13,904 nucleotides of DNA, from positions 1 through 13,904 of the forward strand of contig CATWCP010000026.1 in NCBI GenBank assembly GCA_958349325.1, read 5' to 3'. This document shows, piece after piece, positions 1 through 6,648 of this stretch. How positions within the stretch are numbered: position 1 is the first letter of the stretch; each line of letters begins with the position of its first letter. A model generated the notes under the pieces. That model ran no database searches and was not told the DNA's origin. It worked only from the letters and a program-made list of their open reading frames with translations. This stretch comes from an uncultured Collinsella sp. (lineage in GTDB: Bacteria; Actinomycetota; Coriobacteriia; Coriobacteriales; Coriobacteriaceae). The translations under genes were made by a program, and so were the position numbers.

Positions 1-2
1 GA

Positions 3-359
3 AGATAATACGATGCCACCTTGGGGGCTGTCAACGAAAACCTCTAGATACACGGTGCCGGGCGTATCTATATAGCCATGACCTGCGGTTTTATTGAGTT
101 TGGATATGAAGGACGGTGGTTTTGGATACTGAGGTGACGTTTCCCGAGGTAACACTTTGGTGTAGTAGAGTACACCTTCAGGATCGAGCTTCGATAACGG
201 CTTATTTGCACTTATATATAGGTCGAGATCGGGGCTTCCCAGACAGAAGATTGCTCTTCCCAGGCAAAATCGAGCGTGGATAATCCACGCTCGATCAGGA
301 GGACTGGGACCGGTCCGCCCTTTGTCTCGATCTCTAACATTTAGAGAATATTTTCTCCC
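3..359 (-). pseudogene. Start-less open frame running off the left edge; unrecognised
   Basis: The minus strand stays open for about 119 codons, from a TAG at 360-362 to the window edge. There is no in-frame ATG or TTG. The first usable start is a GTG at 153-155, which has no good ribosome binding site. The part below about position 235 reads like real protein (for example LYISANKPLSKLDPEGVLYY, then a Gly/Thr/Val-rich stretch ending VFVDSPQGGIVLS). The part above it runs through the palindrome at 269-295 and is probably not coding. I do not recognise the family. It may be the start of a gene continuing left with an unusual start, or the decayed 5' remnant of one. Confidence that it was ever coding is low to moderate. 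Confidence 0.3.
269..295. repeat. Perfect 27-base palindrome, possible minus-strand terminator hairpin
   Basis: Arms at 269-281 and 283-295 are perfectly complementary over 13 bases around a single central base. As RNA this would form an 11-bp stem (ATCGAGCGTGG with CCACGCTCGAT) and a 5-base loop. On the minus strand the hairpin is followed by four T residues (positions 269-266), so it could be a weak intrinsic terminator for leftward transcription. On the plus strand no T tract follows. A DNA-binding site is an alternative. Confidence 0.5.
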
Positions 360-466
360 CTATCTGTTACAGGTTGAGATATTACGCAGAGACCCCAGCT
401 TACGTCTCATTCTGTAACAGTACGAATGGTTTTCCGCCCCTTCGTGTTACAGATCGAGACAAATCT
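321..466. repeat. Diverged 80-base tandem repeat built from an inverted GTTACAG..GAGAC motif
   Basis: Four copies of a GTTACAGATCGAGACA-like 16-mer lie here: minus strand at 323-338, plus strand at 366-381, minus strand at about 403-418, plus strand at 446-461. The two minus copies and the two plus copies are each offset by exactly 80 bases. The arrangement is therefore a tandem duplication of one unit, each unit being an inverted repeat enclosing a TTTTC..CCCC segment. The outermost copies (323-338 and 446-461) are the closest match to each other, with one mismatch over 15 bases. No protein is evident. It may be an intergenic repeat family, a small structured RNA or a pair of regulator sites. 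Confidence 0.6.
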
Positions 467-501
467 GAAGCTTGGCCGGTGCCAAACCCGCTGACTTATC
501 G

Positions 502-548
502 ACATAAATAGAAACGGGCCCTGTCCCACAAGGGAACAGAGCCCGAAA
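502..548 (-). terminator. Intrinsic terminator downstream of tRNA-Thr
   Basis: On the minus strand a stem of about 13 bp runs between 541-545 (CGGGC) and 515-519, with one bulged T and the loop TTGT. The T-rich run GTTTCTATTTATG follows at about 514-502. It sits about 10 bases after the tRNA 3' CCA, as expected for a single-gene tRNA transcript. Confidence 0.75.
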
Positions 549-554
549 CTCTCA

Positions 555-629
555 TGGAGCCAGTGACAGGAATCGAACCTGCAACCCACTGATTACAAAT
601 CAGTTGCGCTACCGTTGCGCCACACTGGC
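555..629 (-). tRNA. tRNA-Thr, anticodon TGT
   Basis: The minus strand folds as a complete 75-nt cloverleaf. The acceptor stem is GCCAGTG with CACTGGC. The D arm contains GGCGCAACGGTAGCGC. The anticodon stem ACTGA/TCAGT encloses the loop TTTGTAA, giving anticodon TGT, which reads ACA threonine codons. The T arm contains GGTTCGATTCC. The CCA end is encoded (positions 557-555) after a T discriminator base. No intron or damage is visible. It is a lone tRNA with its own terminator. tRNA 3' ends are common integration sites, and the DNA to the left of this one (1-500) is unlike the operon, but I see no duplicated tRNA tail there. Confidence 0.96.
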
Positions 630-659
630 ACACTTGGCGCTTTCGCGCGAAGCCTGTTA

Positions 660-688
660 AGAATAATGGAATTGCGGACGGGGCGCAA
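660..688 (-). promoter_or_regulatory. Possible promoter of tRNA-Thr
   Basis: On the minus strand a TATTCT (665-660) could serve as -10 and a TTGCGC (688-683) as -35, with a 17-base spacer. Transcription would start about 25 bases before the tRNA 5' end. Both hexamers are only partial matches to consensus. Confidence 0.35.
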
Positions 689-776
689 CAGGCCGCACGG
701 CGTTATATAAATATGCAAAATCCAGCAACAGCGCGTACCAGGCCCGTTCATTTCTGTCAGTGCGCCCTCAATCTTA

Positions 777-848
777 AAACCATTCGCCAGAACGAATAGT
801 TTTAATTACAATTGGCTATATAAAACTATTCGTTCTGGCGAAGGGTTT
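777..848. promoter_or_regulatory. Large inverted repeat, likely operator/leader of the HTH-kinase gene
   Basis: Arms at 783-804 and 821-842 are perfectly complementary over 22 bases. They extend to 777-804 and 821-848 (28 bases) with one mismatch (782/843). Each arm holds a smaller dyad TTCG-N6-CGAA, at 783-796 and 829-842. The 16-base A/T-rich centre and its junction carry TATATA (817-822) and TATAAA (819-824), which could be a -10. The only Shine-Dalgarno-like sequence for the next gene, GAAGGG (840-845), lies in the right arm, 7 bases before the ATG at 853. A read-through transcript would fold the binding site into the stem. Autoregulation by the HTH of the downstream protein is the simplest reading and is inferred. 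The repeat itself is certain. Confidence 0.8.
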
Positions 849-852
849 CGCG

Positions 853-2193
853 ATGTTGACTACCAAAGAAGCCGCCGAGCTGCTCGGCATCACTCCGCGC
901 AGGGTGCAGGAGCTCATTAAGAACGGCGCGCTGACCGCCCGCAAGGCTTCTGGCGTGTGGCTCATCGACAAAGACAGCGTAGACGCGCGACTCCGCTCCG
1001 CAACCAAAAGAGGGGGACGGCCTCGTCGTGGGCATGGGAAAAGCGAAGTCGCATTTACCCTCATGAACCGCACGCACGAAGTAGCCCAACTGGTCTACAG
1101 CACATCGCGAAAAGACTTCACCCACATCGGCGCCGACGTCGATTACGCCCACGCCCCTATTGGAGTATTTGGCCCTAATAGCCCCATATCGCTCGACTCC
1201 TTCCGCATCTGGTGGCGCGGCCGCGGTATCCCGCTCGCACGCATTGGGCTAGCCTCCCTGCTTGCAGAAGCCGCAGTCGATGTTCCCGATGAACTCGTAC
1301 AGCGAAATCTTGGTCTCTCCTTATCCGACCAGTATTGGATCAGGCCCCAAGACTCCGGTCTCGCGTGGGAAGATATCAATTTCTTCAATAATGCTTTTGA
1401 CGACGTCTCTCTCAGCATCGCGCCCTTCGCCCCAGAGGGCAAGGCAGCTGCCGCAAAGCCCGATAACACCTCGGACGGCAATCTTCAAAAGTACTGGACA
1501 TGCGAGGATGACCGTCGAATCCTCCACAAGGCAGGTGCACATCTAAACCAGGAACCTTATAACGAGCTGGTGGCGACTGCACTTCACCGTCGCATCCTAA
1601 ACGCTTGCGATTATGTGCCTTACTCGCTCGAGGGCACGGGCACTTCCGCCCTGAGCATATGCGATGTCTTCTTAACTGATGAAGAAGAGTATGTCCCTGC
1701 GTTCTATGTAAACCAGCATGCAAATGCAGACGAGCGACTAACCGATTACGAACGGTATGTAGCAAACTGCGAGGAGCTTGGAGCGACGGATATAAAAGAC
1801 GCCCTTGACCGCATGATCGTATGCGATGACATCATTGCCAACTATGATCGCCATTGGCGCAACTTTGGCCTTGTGCGAAACGTAAACACGCTAGCCTGCA
1901 GACCTGCCCCTATCTTCGATTCGGGCTCATCACTCTGGTGCAACATATCACTAGAGGAGCTTAGGGCGGGAGAGCACAGTTTTACCAGCGCACAATTTCA
2001 TTCAAGCCCCGCCAAACAAATGTTGCTCGTCGAGGACATGGGCTGGTTTGACGGCGACAAACTCGAGGGTTTCGTTGACGAGGCAATCGAAATCCTATCC
2101 AAAAACGACGCTCTTACAGCGAGACTACCTTATCTAAAAGAGGCGCTAACATGGCGCCTCGAAAGAATGATCGACATCGCTGAATGGAGTTAG
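853..2193 (+). CDS. HTH-HipA-like kinase fusion protein
   Basis: This 446-residue protein has two recognisable parts. Residues 1-50 (LTTKEAAELLGITPRRVQEL) are an excisionase/MerR-type helix-turn-helix. From about residue 100 it resembles HipA-like kinase proteins: GLSLSDQYWI at 154-163, a KAG with possible ATP lysine K226, QEPYNE at 233-238, a catalytic loop YDRHWRNFG with D332 and N337, and a metal-binding-type FDSGSSLW with D356. A Lys/Arg/Gly linker (50-63) joins them. The ATG is supported by GAAGGG 7 bases upstream, inside the large inverted repeat. The gene stands alone between a tRNA and a convergent operon, with more A/T-ending codons than the operon, suggesting acquisition. It may be a one-polypeptide toxin/antitoxin-like or signalling kinase that represses itself; substrate unknown. 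The kinase fold call is fairly sure, the role is not. No integrase is nearby, so a phage excisionase is unlikely. Confidence 0.85.
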   Translation: MLTTKEAAELLGITPRRVQELIKNGALTARKASGVWLIDKDSVDARLRSATKRGGRPRRGHGKSEVAFTLMNRTHEVAQLVYSTSRKDFTHIGADVDYAHAPIGVFGPNSPISLDSFRIWWRGRGIPLARIGLASLLAEAAVDVPDELVQRNLGLSLSDQYWIRPQDSGLAWEDINFFNNAFDDVSLSIAPFAPEGKAAAAKPDNTSDGNLQKYWTCEDDRRILHKAGAHLNQEPYNELVATALHRRILNACDYVPYSLEGTGTSALSICDVFLTDEEEYVPAFYVNQHANADERLTDYERYVANCEELGATDIKDALDRMIVCDDIIANYDRHWRNFGLVRNVNTLACRPAPIFDSGSSLWCNISLEELRAGEHSFTSAQFHSSPAKQMLLVEDMGWFDGDKLEGFVDEAIEILSKNDALTARLPYLKEALTWRLERMIDIAEWS

Positions 2194-2219
2194 CGAGACA
2201 GCATCGCCCCGCCAACTCC
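2186..2219. terminator. Weak hairpin between convergent genes
   Basis: GGAGTT (2186-2191) pairs with AACTCC (2214-2219), with an inner GCG/CGC, in the 27-base gap between the convergent HTH-kinase and rae1 genes and overlapping the kinase stop codon. No T tract follows on either strand, so termination here is probably inefficient or factor-dependent. Confidence 0.3.
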
Positions 2220-2220
2220 C

Positions 2221-2898
2221 CTACCTCCCGCGCAGAGCTTTGAGCTTGGCCAGGGCCTCGGGGCTTAGACGGCTGCCCAGGGTCATCTTGATCTGCGGGG
2301 CCTCCTCGGCCTCGTGCACGTCGTTGTCGATCTGTTTGATCTCGTCCACCAGCATACGGCTCGAGATGCGCGTGACGCCCTTGCCCATGACGACGGCCTG
2401 GATCGTGCCGTCGCTCGATACCACGGAGCACGCGCGGCCTTCCTCGCGCGCCTCGATGCAGAGCTTTTGCACCACGGTATCGGCAGAAACGCCCGTCGGC
2501 GAAAACTCGATGCGCACGCCGCGGGCCGGCAGGTTGGGGCGCTCGTTGGAGATATTGCCCGCGCCGTCGAACACGATCACGGCCTCGTAGCGGCCCTGGG
2601 CAAAGGCGGCGACGTCGTTGATGAGGGCGGTGCGTGCCATATCGTGAACGTCGCTGGAATACGGATCGTCTGAATGGTCGTACACGAGCTTTTCGTAGCG
2701 CGGCGTGCAGTGGATCACGTTGTAGCCGTCGACCACCAGCAGCTCGGGCTTATTGGAGTGCACCGTCGAGACCGGGTCGGCGATGGCCTGCGCAAACGCA
2801 TTGCCGCCCACGCCGTAGGTCGCGGCCGAAACAATCGGCTTGGCCGAGCCCTCGCCAAAGCGCTTGGCCTTGGACTTGGCACGGTTCTTTTTGGACAT
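2221..2898 (-). CDS. rae1: YacP/Rae1-type NYN-domain ribonuclease
   Basis: This 225-residue protein belongs to the NYN (PIN-like) nuclease family. Its Bacillus relative YacP (Rae1) cleaves mRNA in the ribosomal A site. Conserved acidic positions are visible: D57 in LLVVDGYNVI, D111 in VIVFDGAGN, D140 in GVSADTVVQKL and D163 in VVSSDGTIQ. A basic, probably disordered N-terminal extension of about 50 residues precedes the domain (MSKKNRAKSKAKRFGEG). The C-terminal tail (about 195-225) is charged. The ATG lies 3 bases after the rlmB stop, and its GGGGGAGGAG ribosome binding site is inside the rlmB 3' end, so the two are probably co-translated. The rlmB-yacP order is the same in Bacillus, which supports the call. 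The symbol rests on family and synteny. Confidence 0.85.
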   Translation of the reverse strand: MSKKNRAKSKAKRFGEGSAKPIVSAATYGVGGNAFAQAIADPVSTVHSNKPELLVVDGYNVIHCTPRYEKLVYDHSDDPYSSDVHDMARTALINDVAAFAQGRYEAVIVFDGAGNISNERPNLPARGVRIEFSPTGVSADTVVQKLCIEAREEGRACSVVSSDGTIQAVVMGKGVTRISSRMLVDEIKQIDNDVHEAEEAPQIKMTLGSRLSPEALAKLKALRGR

Positions 2899-2901
2899 GC
2901 G

Positions 2902-3822
2902 CTACTCCTCCCCCATGAGCTCGCCGACGTTGCGGCGCAGCCACTCAAAGCACAGCGCCGTGGTCGCCTGGGCAACATTGAGGCTCTCGGTCATGCCGCG
3001 CTGGGGAAGCTTGGTCAAAAAGTCGCATTTCTCGAGCACCAGGCGCGAGATGCCGTCGCCCTCGGAGCCCATGACGAGCGCCACGCGGCCCTCGAAGGGA
3101 GCATCCCAGCAACTGCCTTCGGCGTGCTCGGAGGCACCGCCCACCCAAAAGCCAGCGGCCTTAAGATCGTCGAGCGCACGGGCGATGTTGGGCACTTGCG
3201 CGATAGGCAGATGCATGACGGCGCCGGCTGAAGTCTTGTAGCTGCCCACGGTCACGCCGGCGGCACGCTTGTTGGCAATGATGACGCCGGCCGCGCCCAC
3301 AACCTCGGCGGAGCGCACGATGGCACCAAAGTTGCCGTCGTCAGTCACATGGTCGAGCACCACGACAAGTGCCGGGCCCTCGCCTGCGCGGTCGAGAATA
3401 TCGACGACATCGGCATAGGGGAAGTTGCCAACCTCGAGCGCGATGCCCTGGTGAGCGCCATGACTCGACAGCGCATCGAGCTGCGCGCGCGGCACATACT
3501 TAATGCGGACGCCCGCGGCGTTGAGGTCATCGACTAGACGCGACAGGGCGGCATCGCGCTCCCCGCCCTCGGCGATGAGCGCACACTTGACTGGAAAACC
3601 CGTGCGCAGCGCCTCGGCGGCAGCACGGCGACCTTCGATAAACTCGCCCTTGGGAGCCTGAACGTTGTCGCGGTTGCGATCGCGCTGCGGACGCGCAGCC
3701 TGGGCTTGGGAGCGCTCGCGCTGGCCCCTGGGAGCGGCAGCGCGGTCATTGCGGCGAATCGGACGCGAGCCAGAAGCAGCCTGCTTGCCGCCACGAGGCG
3801 CACGTTTGCGATTGTCGGCCAT
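2902..3822 (-). CDS. rlmB: 23S rRNA (guanosine-2'-O)-methyltransferase, TrmH/SpoU family
   Basis: This 306-residue SPOUT enzyme has the three TrmH-family motifs in order: NFGAIVRSA (164-172), MGSEGDGISR (251-260) and SLNVAQATTALCFEW (280-294), which build the knotted S-adenosylmethionine site. An N-terminal substrate-binding domain (about 58-135, beginning EFIEGRRAAAEAL) matches RlmB-type enzymes, which methylate G2251 of 23S rRNA. Residues 1-57 are a basic, low-complexity tail rich in Arg, Gln and Ala and probably bind RNA non-specifically. AAGGAGG precedes the ATG at good spacing. RlmB is the most likely member given the domain layout and position; another TrmH-family 2'-O-methylase cannot be excluded. 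Confidence 0.88.
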   Translation of the reverse strand: MADNRKRAPRGGKQAASGSRPIRRNDRAAAPRGQRERSQAQAARPQRDRNRDNVQAPKGEFIEGRRAAAEALRTGFPVKCALIAEGGERDAALSRLVDDLNAAGVRIKYVPRAQLDALSSHGAHQGIALEVGNFPYADVVDILDRAGEGPALVVVLDHVTDDGNFGAIVRSAEVVGAAGVIIANKRAAGVTVGSYKTSAGAVMHLPIAQVPNIARALDDLKAAGFWVGGASEHAEGSCWDAPFEGRVALVMGSEGDGISRLVLEKCDFLTKLPQRGMTESLNVAQATTALCFEWLRRNVGELMGEE

Positions 3823-3965
3823 AGGACGGCCTCCTTAAATAGATAACGAACAAGAATCGACCGTCCGAGCCACGGCACCTTGCCTTTCAATCGTCGGGCA
3901 TGACCACAAGGTCTATGCCCTCCTCTTTCAAGGCAATCTGCCGCACCTCGAACGGTCGACAAATA
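3823..3965 (-). other. cysS-rlmB intergenic gap with a short coding-like remnant
   Basis: This 143-base gap is the largest within the lower part of the operon. On the minus strand a frame ending at a TGA (3889-3887) reads VRQIALKEEGIDLVVMPDD from a GTG at 3946. The frame remains open upstream into the end of cysS in a different register. A strong ribosome-binding-like AGAGGAGGG lies within it. No intrinsic terminator is evident. It could be chance, a tiny peptide, or the tail of a lost gene; in Bacillus mrnC occupies this place. Confidence 0.25.
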
Positions 3966-5432
3966 CTAGAGACTCTTAATACGGGTGCCGGCGGCGGTAT
4001 CCTCAATCGTCAGGCCCAGGTCCTTGAGCTGGTCGCGGATGGCGTCGGCCAGATCCCAGTTCTTGGCGGCACGGGCCTCGGCACGGGCCTCGAGAATCTT
4101 GGCAGCGGCCTCGTCCACGTCGTCACCCGTGTAGGCAACCAAACCGGCGGCAACGCCCAGCAGGCCCAGCGGCAGCTCCACCTTGGGCTCGGGAAGCTCG
4201 ACGCCAAACGTATCGAGCAACTCGACCAGCGTATCGGCGGCAGCCAGGACTGAAGCCTTGTCGGCAGCGTCGCCCGCCTGCTCCAGGTACTGGTTGCACT
4301 CGGTCACAAAGCCAAAGACGGCACCCATGGCACCGGCGGTGTTAAAGTCGTCGTCCATGCACTCCTTAAAGGTGGCACGGGTCTCGGCGGCCTTGGCGGC
4401 AAACGCCTCGGATGCTGCCTCATCGGCATCGGCCGTCGCATGGTTCGCGGCCCAGCGCAGGTTCTCGACCGTACCAGCAATACGCGTGAGCGAATTCTCG
4501 GCACCCTCCAGGCGCTCCCAAGAAAAGTCGAGCGGCGAGCGATAGCTCGTCTGCAGCATCAGCAGGCGCAGGGCGGCAGCGGAGTGCTGCTCGAGGACCT
4601 CGGCCAGCGTAAAGAAGTTGCCGAGCGACTTGGACATCTTCTCGCCGTCTACCAGCAGCATGCCCGTGTGCATCCAGGTGTTGGAGAAGCCCTGGTGCCA
4701 GGCGCAGGTGGCCTGGGCGCACTCGTTCTCGTGATGCGGGAAGGCAAGGTCGGAGCCGCCGCCGTGGATGTCGATCGGAGTGCCCAGGTAGCGATGCACC
4801 ATGGCGGCGCACTCGGTGTGCCAACCGGGACGGCCCTCGCCCCAGGGGCTCGGCCAGCTGGGCTCGCCGGGCTTGGCGGCCTTCCACAGGGCAAAGTCGA
4901 GCGGGTCGTTCTTGTCCTCGTTCTCCTCAATGCGTGCGCCAACCATAAGGTCGTCGATGTTGCGGCCCGAGACCTGACCATAGTTGGGATCGCTGCGCAC
5001 GGCAAAGTACACGTCGCCGTTATCGGCGGCGTAAGCGTGGCCCTGCTCGATAAGCGTCTTGATCATGGCGATCATGGGGCCGATCTCCTTGGTGGCGCGG
5101 GGGCGCACATCGGGATCGAGCACGTTGGCGGCGCGCATGACGCCGATGAACTTGTCGGAGAACTCCGTCGCGACCTCGGCGGCCGTACGGCCCTGCTCGT
5201 TGGCGCGCTTGATGATCTTGTCGTCGACATCGGTGAGGTTCTGGGCGAACGTGACCTCGTAGCCGCTCGCGATGAGCCAGCGGCGAATCACGTCAAAGCT
5301 GATGAACGTGCGGGCGTTGCCGATGTGGATGTTGTCGTAGACCGTGGGGCCGCACACGTACATGCGGACCTTGCCGGACTCGATGGGCTGGAACTCTTCC
5401 TTTTTATGGGTAGCGCTGTTGTAGATACGCAT
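3966..5432 (-). CDS. cysS: Cysteine--tRNA ligase
   Basis: This 488-residue class I aminoacyl-tRNA synthetase charges tRNA-Cys with cysteine using ATP in the cytosol. The Rossmann catalytic core has the HIGH signature as HIGN (36-39) after CGPTVYD, and KMSKS at 265-269. The structural zinc site that selects cysteine is intact: C27, C208 in GWHTECAAM, and H233/H234 and E237 in FPHHENE. The helical anticodon-binding region follows, and the protein ends DTAAGTRIKSL, a normal CysS C-terminus, so it is full length. The ATG lies 3 bases after the ispF stop, with AAGGAG inside the ispF end, indicating coupling. In Bacillus gltX and cysE lie between ispF and cysS; here they are missing. Confidence 0.97.
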   Translation of the reverse strand: MRIYNSATHKKEEFQPIESGKVRMYVCGPTVYDNIHIGNARTFISFDVIRRWLIASGYEVTFAQNLTDVDDKIIKRANEQGRTAAEVATEFSDKFIGVMRAANVLDPDVRPRATKEIGPMIAMIKTLIEQGHAYAADNGDVYFAVRSDPNYGQVSGRNIDDLMVGARIEENEDKNDPLDFALWKAAKPGEPSWPSPWGEGRPGWHTECAAMVHRYLGTPIDIHGGGSDLAFPHHENECAQATCAWHQGFSNTWMHTGMLLVDGEKMSKSLGNFFTLAEVLEQHSAAALRLLMLQTSYRSPLDFSWERLEGAENSLTRIAGTVENLRWAANHATADADEAASEAFAAKAAETRATFKECMDDDFNTAGAMGAVFGFVTECNQYLEQAGDAADKASVLAAADTLVELLDTFGVELPEPKVELPLGLLGVAAGLVAYTGDDVDEAAAKILEARAEARAAKNWDLADAIRDQLKDLGLTIEDTAAGTRIKSL

Positions 5433-5435
5433 TCG

Positions 5436-5930
5436 TTACTCCTTAACGGTTTTCTGTAGCAGGCAGACGGCCCAGGCGCCGATTCCCTCGCCCTGGCCTT
5501 CCCAACCGAGCTTTTCGGTCGTAGTGGCGGCGACGCCCACGTTTTCGACGTCAACGCCCAGGGCATGGGCAAGGTTGGCGCGCATGGCATCGCGGTGCGG
5601 GGTGATCTTGGGTTGCTGGCAGGCAATGGTGCAATCGGCATCGACAAACTCGAAGCCCAGCTCGCGCGCATAGTCCATCACGCGAGCGAGCAGCACCATC
5701 GAATCGGCGCCCTCATAGGCGGGGTCGGTATCGGGGAATAGCTTGCCGATGTCTCCCCCGCGGCAGGCGCCCAGAATGGCGTCGGCCAAGGCGTGCGCGA
5801 GCACATCGGCATCCGAGTGGCCCAGCAGGCCGCGCTCGTAGGGAATATCGACACCGCCGATGATACATCGACGCCCCTCCACCAGACGGTGAACGTCGTA
5901 GCCATGGCCAATGCGCAGGTTACTGAACAT
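5436..5930 (-). CDS. ispF: 2-C-methyl-D-erythritol 2,4-cyclodiphosphate synthase
   Basis: This 164-residue enzyme converts CDP-methylerythritol 2-phosphate to the cyclodiphosphate with release of CMP, in the non-mevalonate isoprenoid pathway. The metal site is visible as GHGYDVHR (D12, H14) and the later histidine of GHSDADVLAHALADA (H46). FPDTD, CTIACQQPKI and ATTTEKLG..GQGEGIGA are the other family blocks. Length is normal and it should act as a homotrimer. Its start overlaps the end of ispD by 11 bases in another frame. The two enzymes, which act two steps apart, are thus separate but coupled, unlike the fused IspDF of some bacteria. Confidence 0.97.
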   Translation of the reverse strand: MFSNLRIGHGYDVHRLVEGRRCIIGGVDIPYERGLLGHSDADVLAHALADAILGACRGGDIGKLFPDTDPAYEGADSMVLLARVMDYARELGFEFVDADCTIACQQPKITPHRDAMRANLAHALGVDVENVGVAATTTEKLGWEGQGEGIGAWAVCLLQKTVKE

Positions 5931-6648
5931 GGGGAAGGTCCTCTCCCTCGGCCATGCGACCGAGCAGAATCGCGGTTACGGGACGCAGGTCCTCGGGCAC
6001 CGTCACCTTAAGGTTATCGCGCGGGCTCTGGACGCAGCGGACGCGCCCACCCATGCGCTCGACCAGCGACGAATCATCGGTACCGATAAAGCTCTCGGCA
6101 ATGGCTGCAGCGTGGGCGCGCTTCATAGCATCGACGCTAAAGATCTGCGGCGTCTGCGCTGCCCAGTAGAGCTCACGCGGCGGCGTCTCGACGATATTAT
6201 CGCCGTCAACGATCTTGAGCGTGTCGATCGCGGGCTGACCGCACACGACACCGTCGAGCGAGCGGTCGCTCACGAGCACGTCGATAGCGTGGTCGATGGC
6301 CTCGGTCGTAATGAGCGGACGAGCACCATCGTGAATGGCGACGTATTCAAAGCCCGCCGGCACCGCGTGCACGCCGGCGCGGGTGGAATCCTGGCGGGTA
6401 TCGCCGGCATCGGCAAAGCTGATGGGCGTGTCATAGTCAAACGGGTCGATGGCAAGGCGGCGCATCTCGGCACGGCGCTCGGCAGGACACACCACCACGA
6501 TGTGGCCGACCTTGTCGCTCCGATCGAACGCGCGGATGGACCAGCTCATGAGCGGACGGCCCGCCACGTTAACGAGCTGCTTGCCGCCGGGATTTCCAAA
6601 GCGCTGACCGCTGCCGCCGGCAACGACCACGGCGCATACGGGCGCCAT
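5920..6648 (-). CDS. ispD: 2-C-methyl-D-erythritol 4-phosphate cytidylyltransferase
   Basis: This 242-residue cytidylyltransferase makes CDP-methylerythritol from methylerythritol 4-phosphate and CTP. The nucleotide loop is AVVVAGGSGQRFG followed by GGKQL, slightly different from the usual PKQ. IHDGARP marks the substrate region, and a lysine in NLKVTVPEDL matches the conserved C-terminal K..T.PEDL block. The ATG shares one base with the disA stop (TAATG), and AGGGGAA in the disA end can serve as ribosome binding site. Its 3' end overlaps ispF. Family and pathway are clear; only the altered loop residue is unusual. Confidence 0.95.
   Translation of the reverse strand: MAPVCAVVVAGGSGQRFGNPGGKQLVNVAGRPLMSWSIRAFDRSDKVGHIVVVCPAERRAEMRRLAIDPFDYDTPISFADAGDTRQDSTRAGVHAVPAGFEYVAIHDGARPLITTEAIDHAIDVLVSDRSLDGVVCGQPAIDTLKIVDGDNIVETPPRELYWAAQTPQIFSVDAMKRAHAAAIAESFIGTDDSSLVERMGGRVRCVQSPRDNLKVTVPEDLRPVTAILLGRMAEGEDLPHVQ

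Noticed and set aside
321..466. CRISPR array
   Set aside because: Only four short motif copies in alternating orientation with an 80-base period; no direct repeats with unique spacers and no cas genes.
1..629. tRNA-Thr 3' end as an attachment site of an integrated element
   Set aside because: I found no repeated tRNA tail in the window and no integrase, so this cannot be supported without sequence to the left.
777..848. Large inverted repeat read as insertion-sequence ends
   Set aside because: No transposase lies between or beside the arms, which are only 16 bases apart; a control site fits better.
853..1010. N-terminal HTH as evidence of a phage excisionase
   Set aside because: The HTH is fused to a kinase-like domain of nearly 350 residues and no integrase or phage gene is adjacent.
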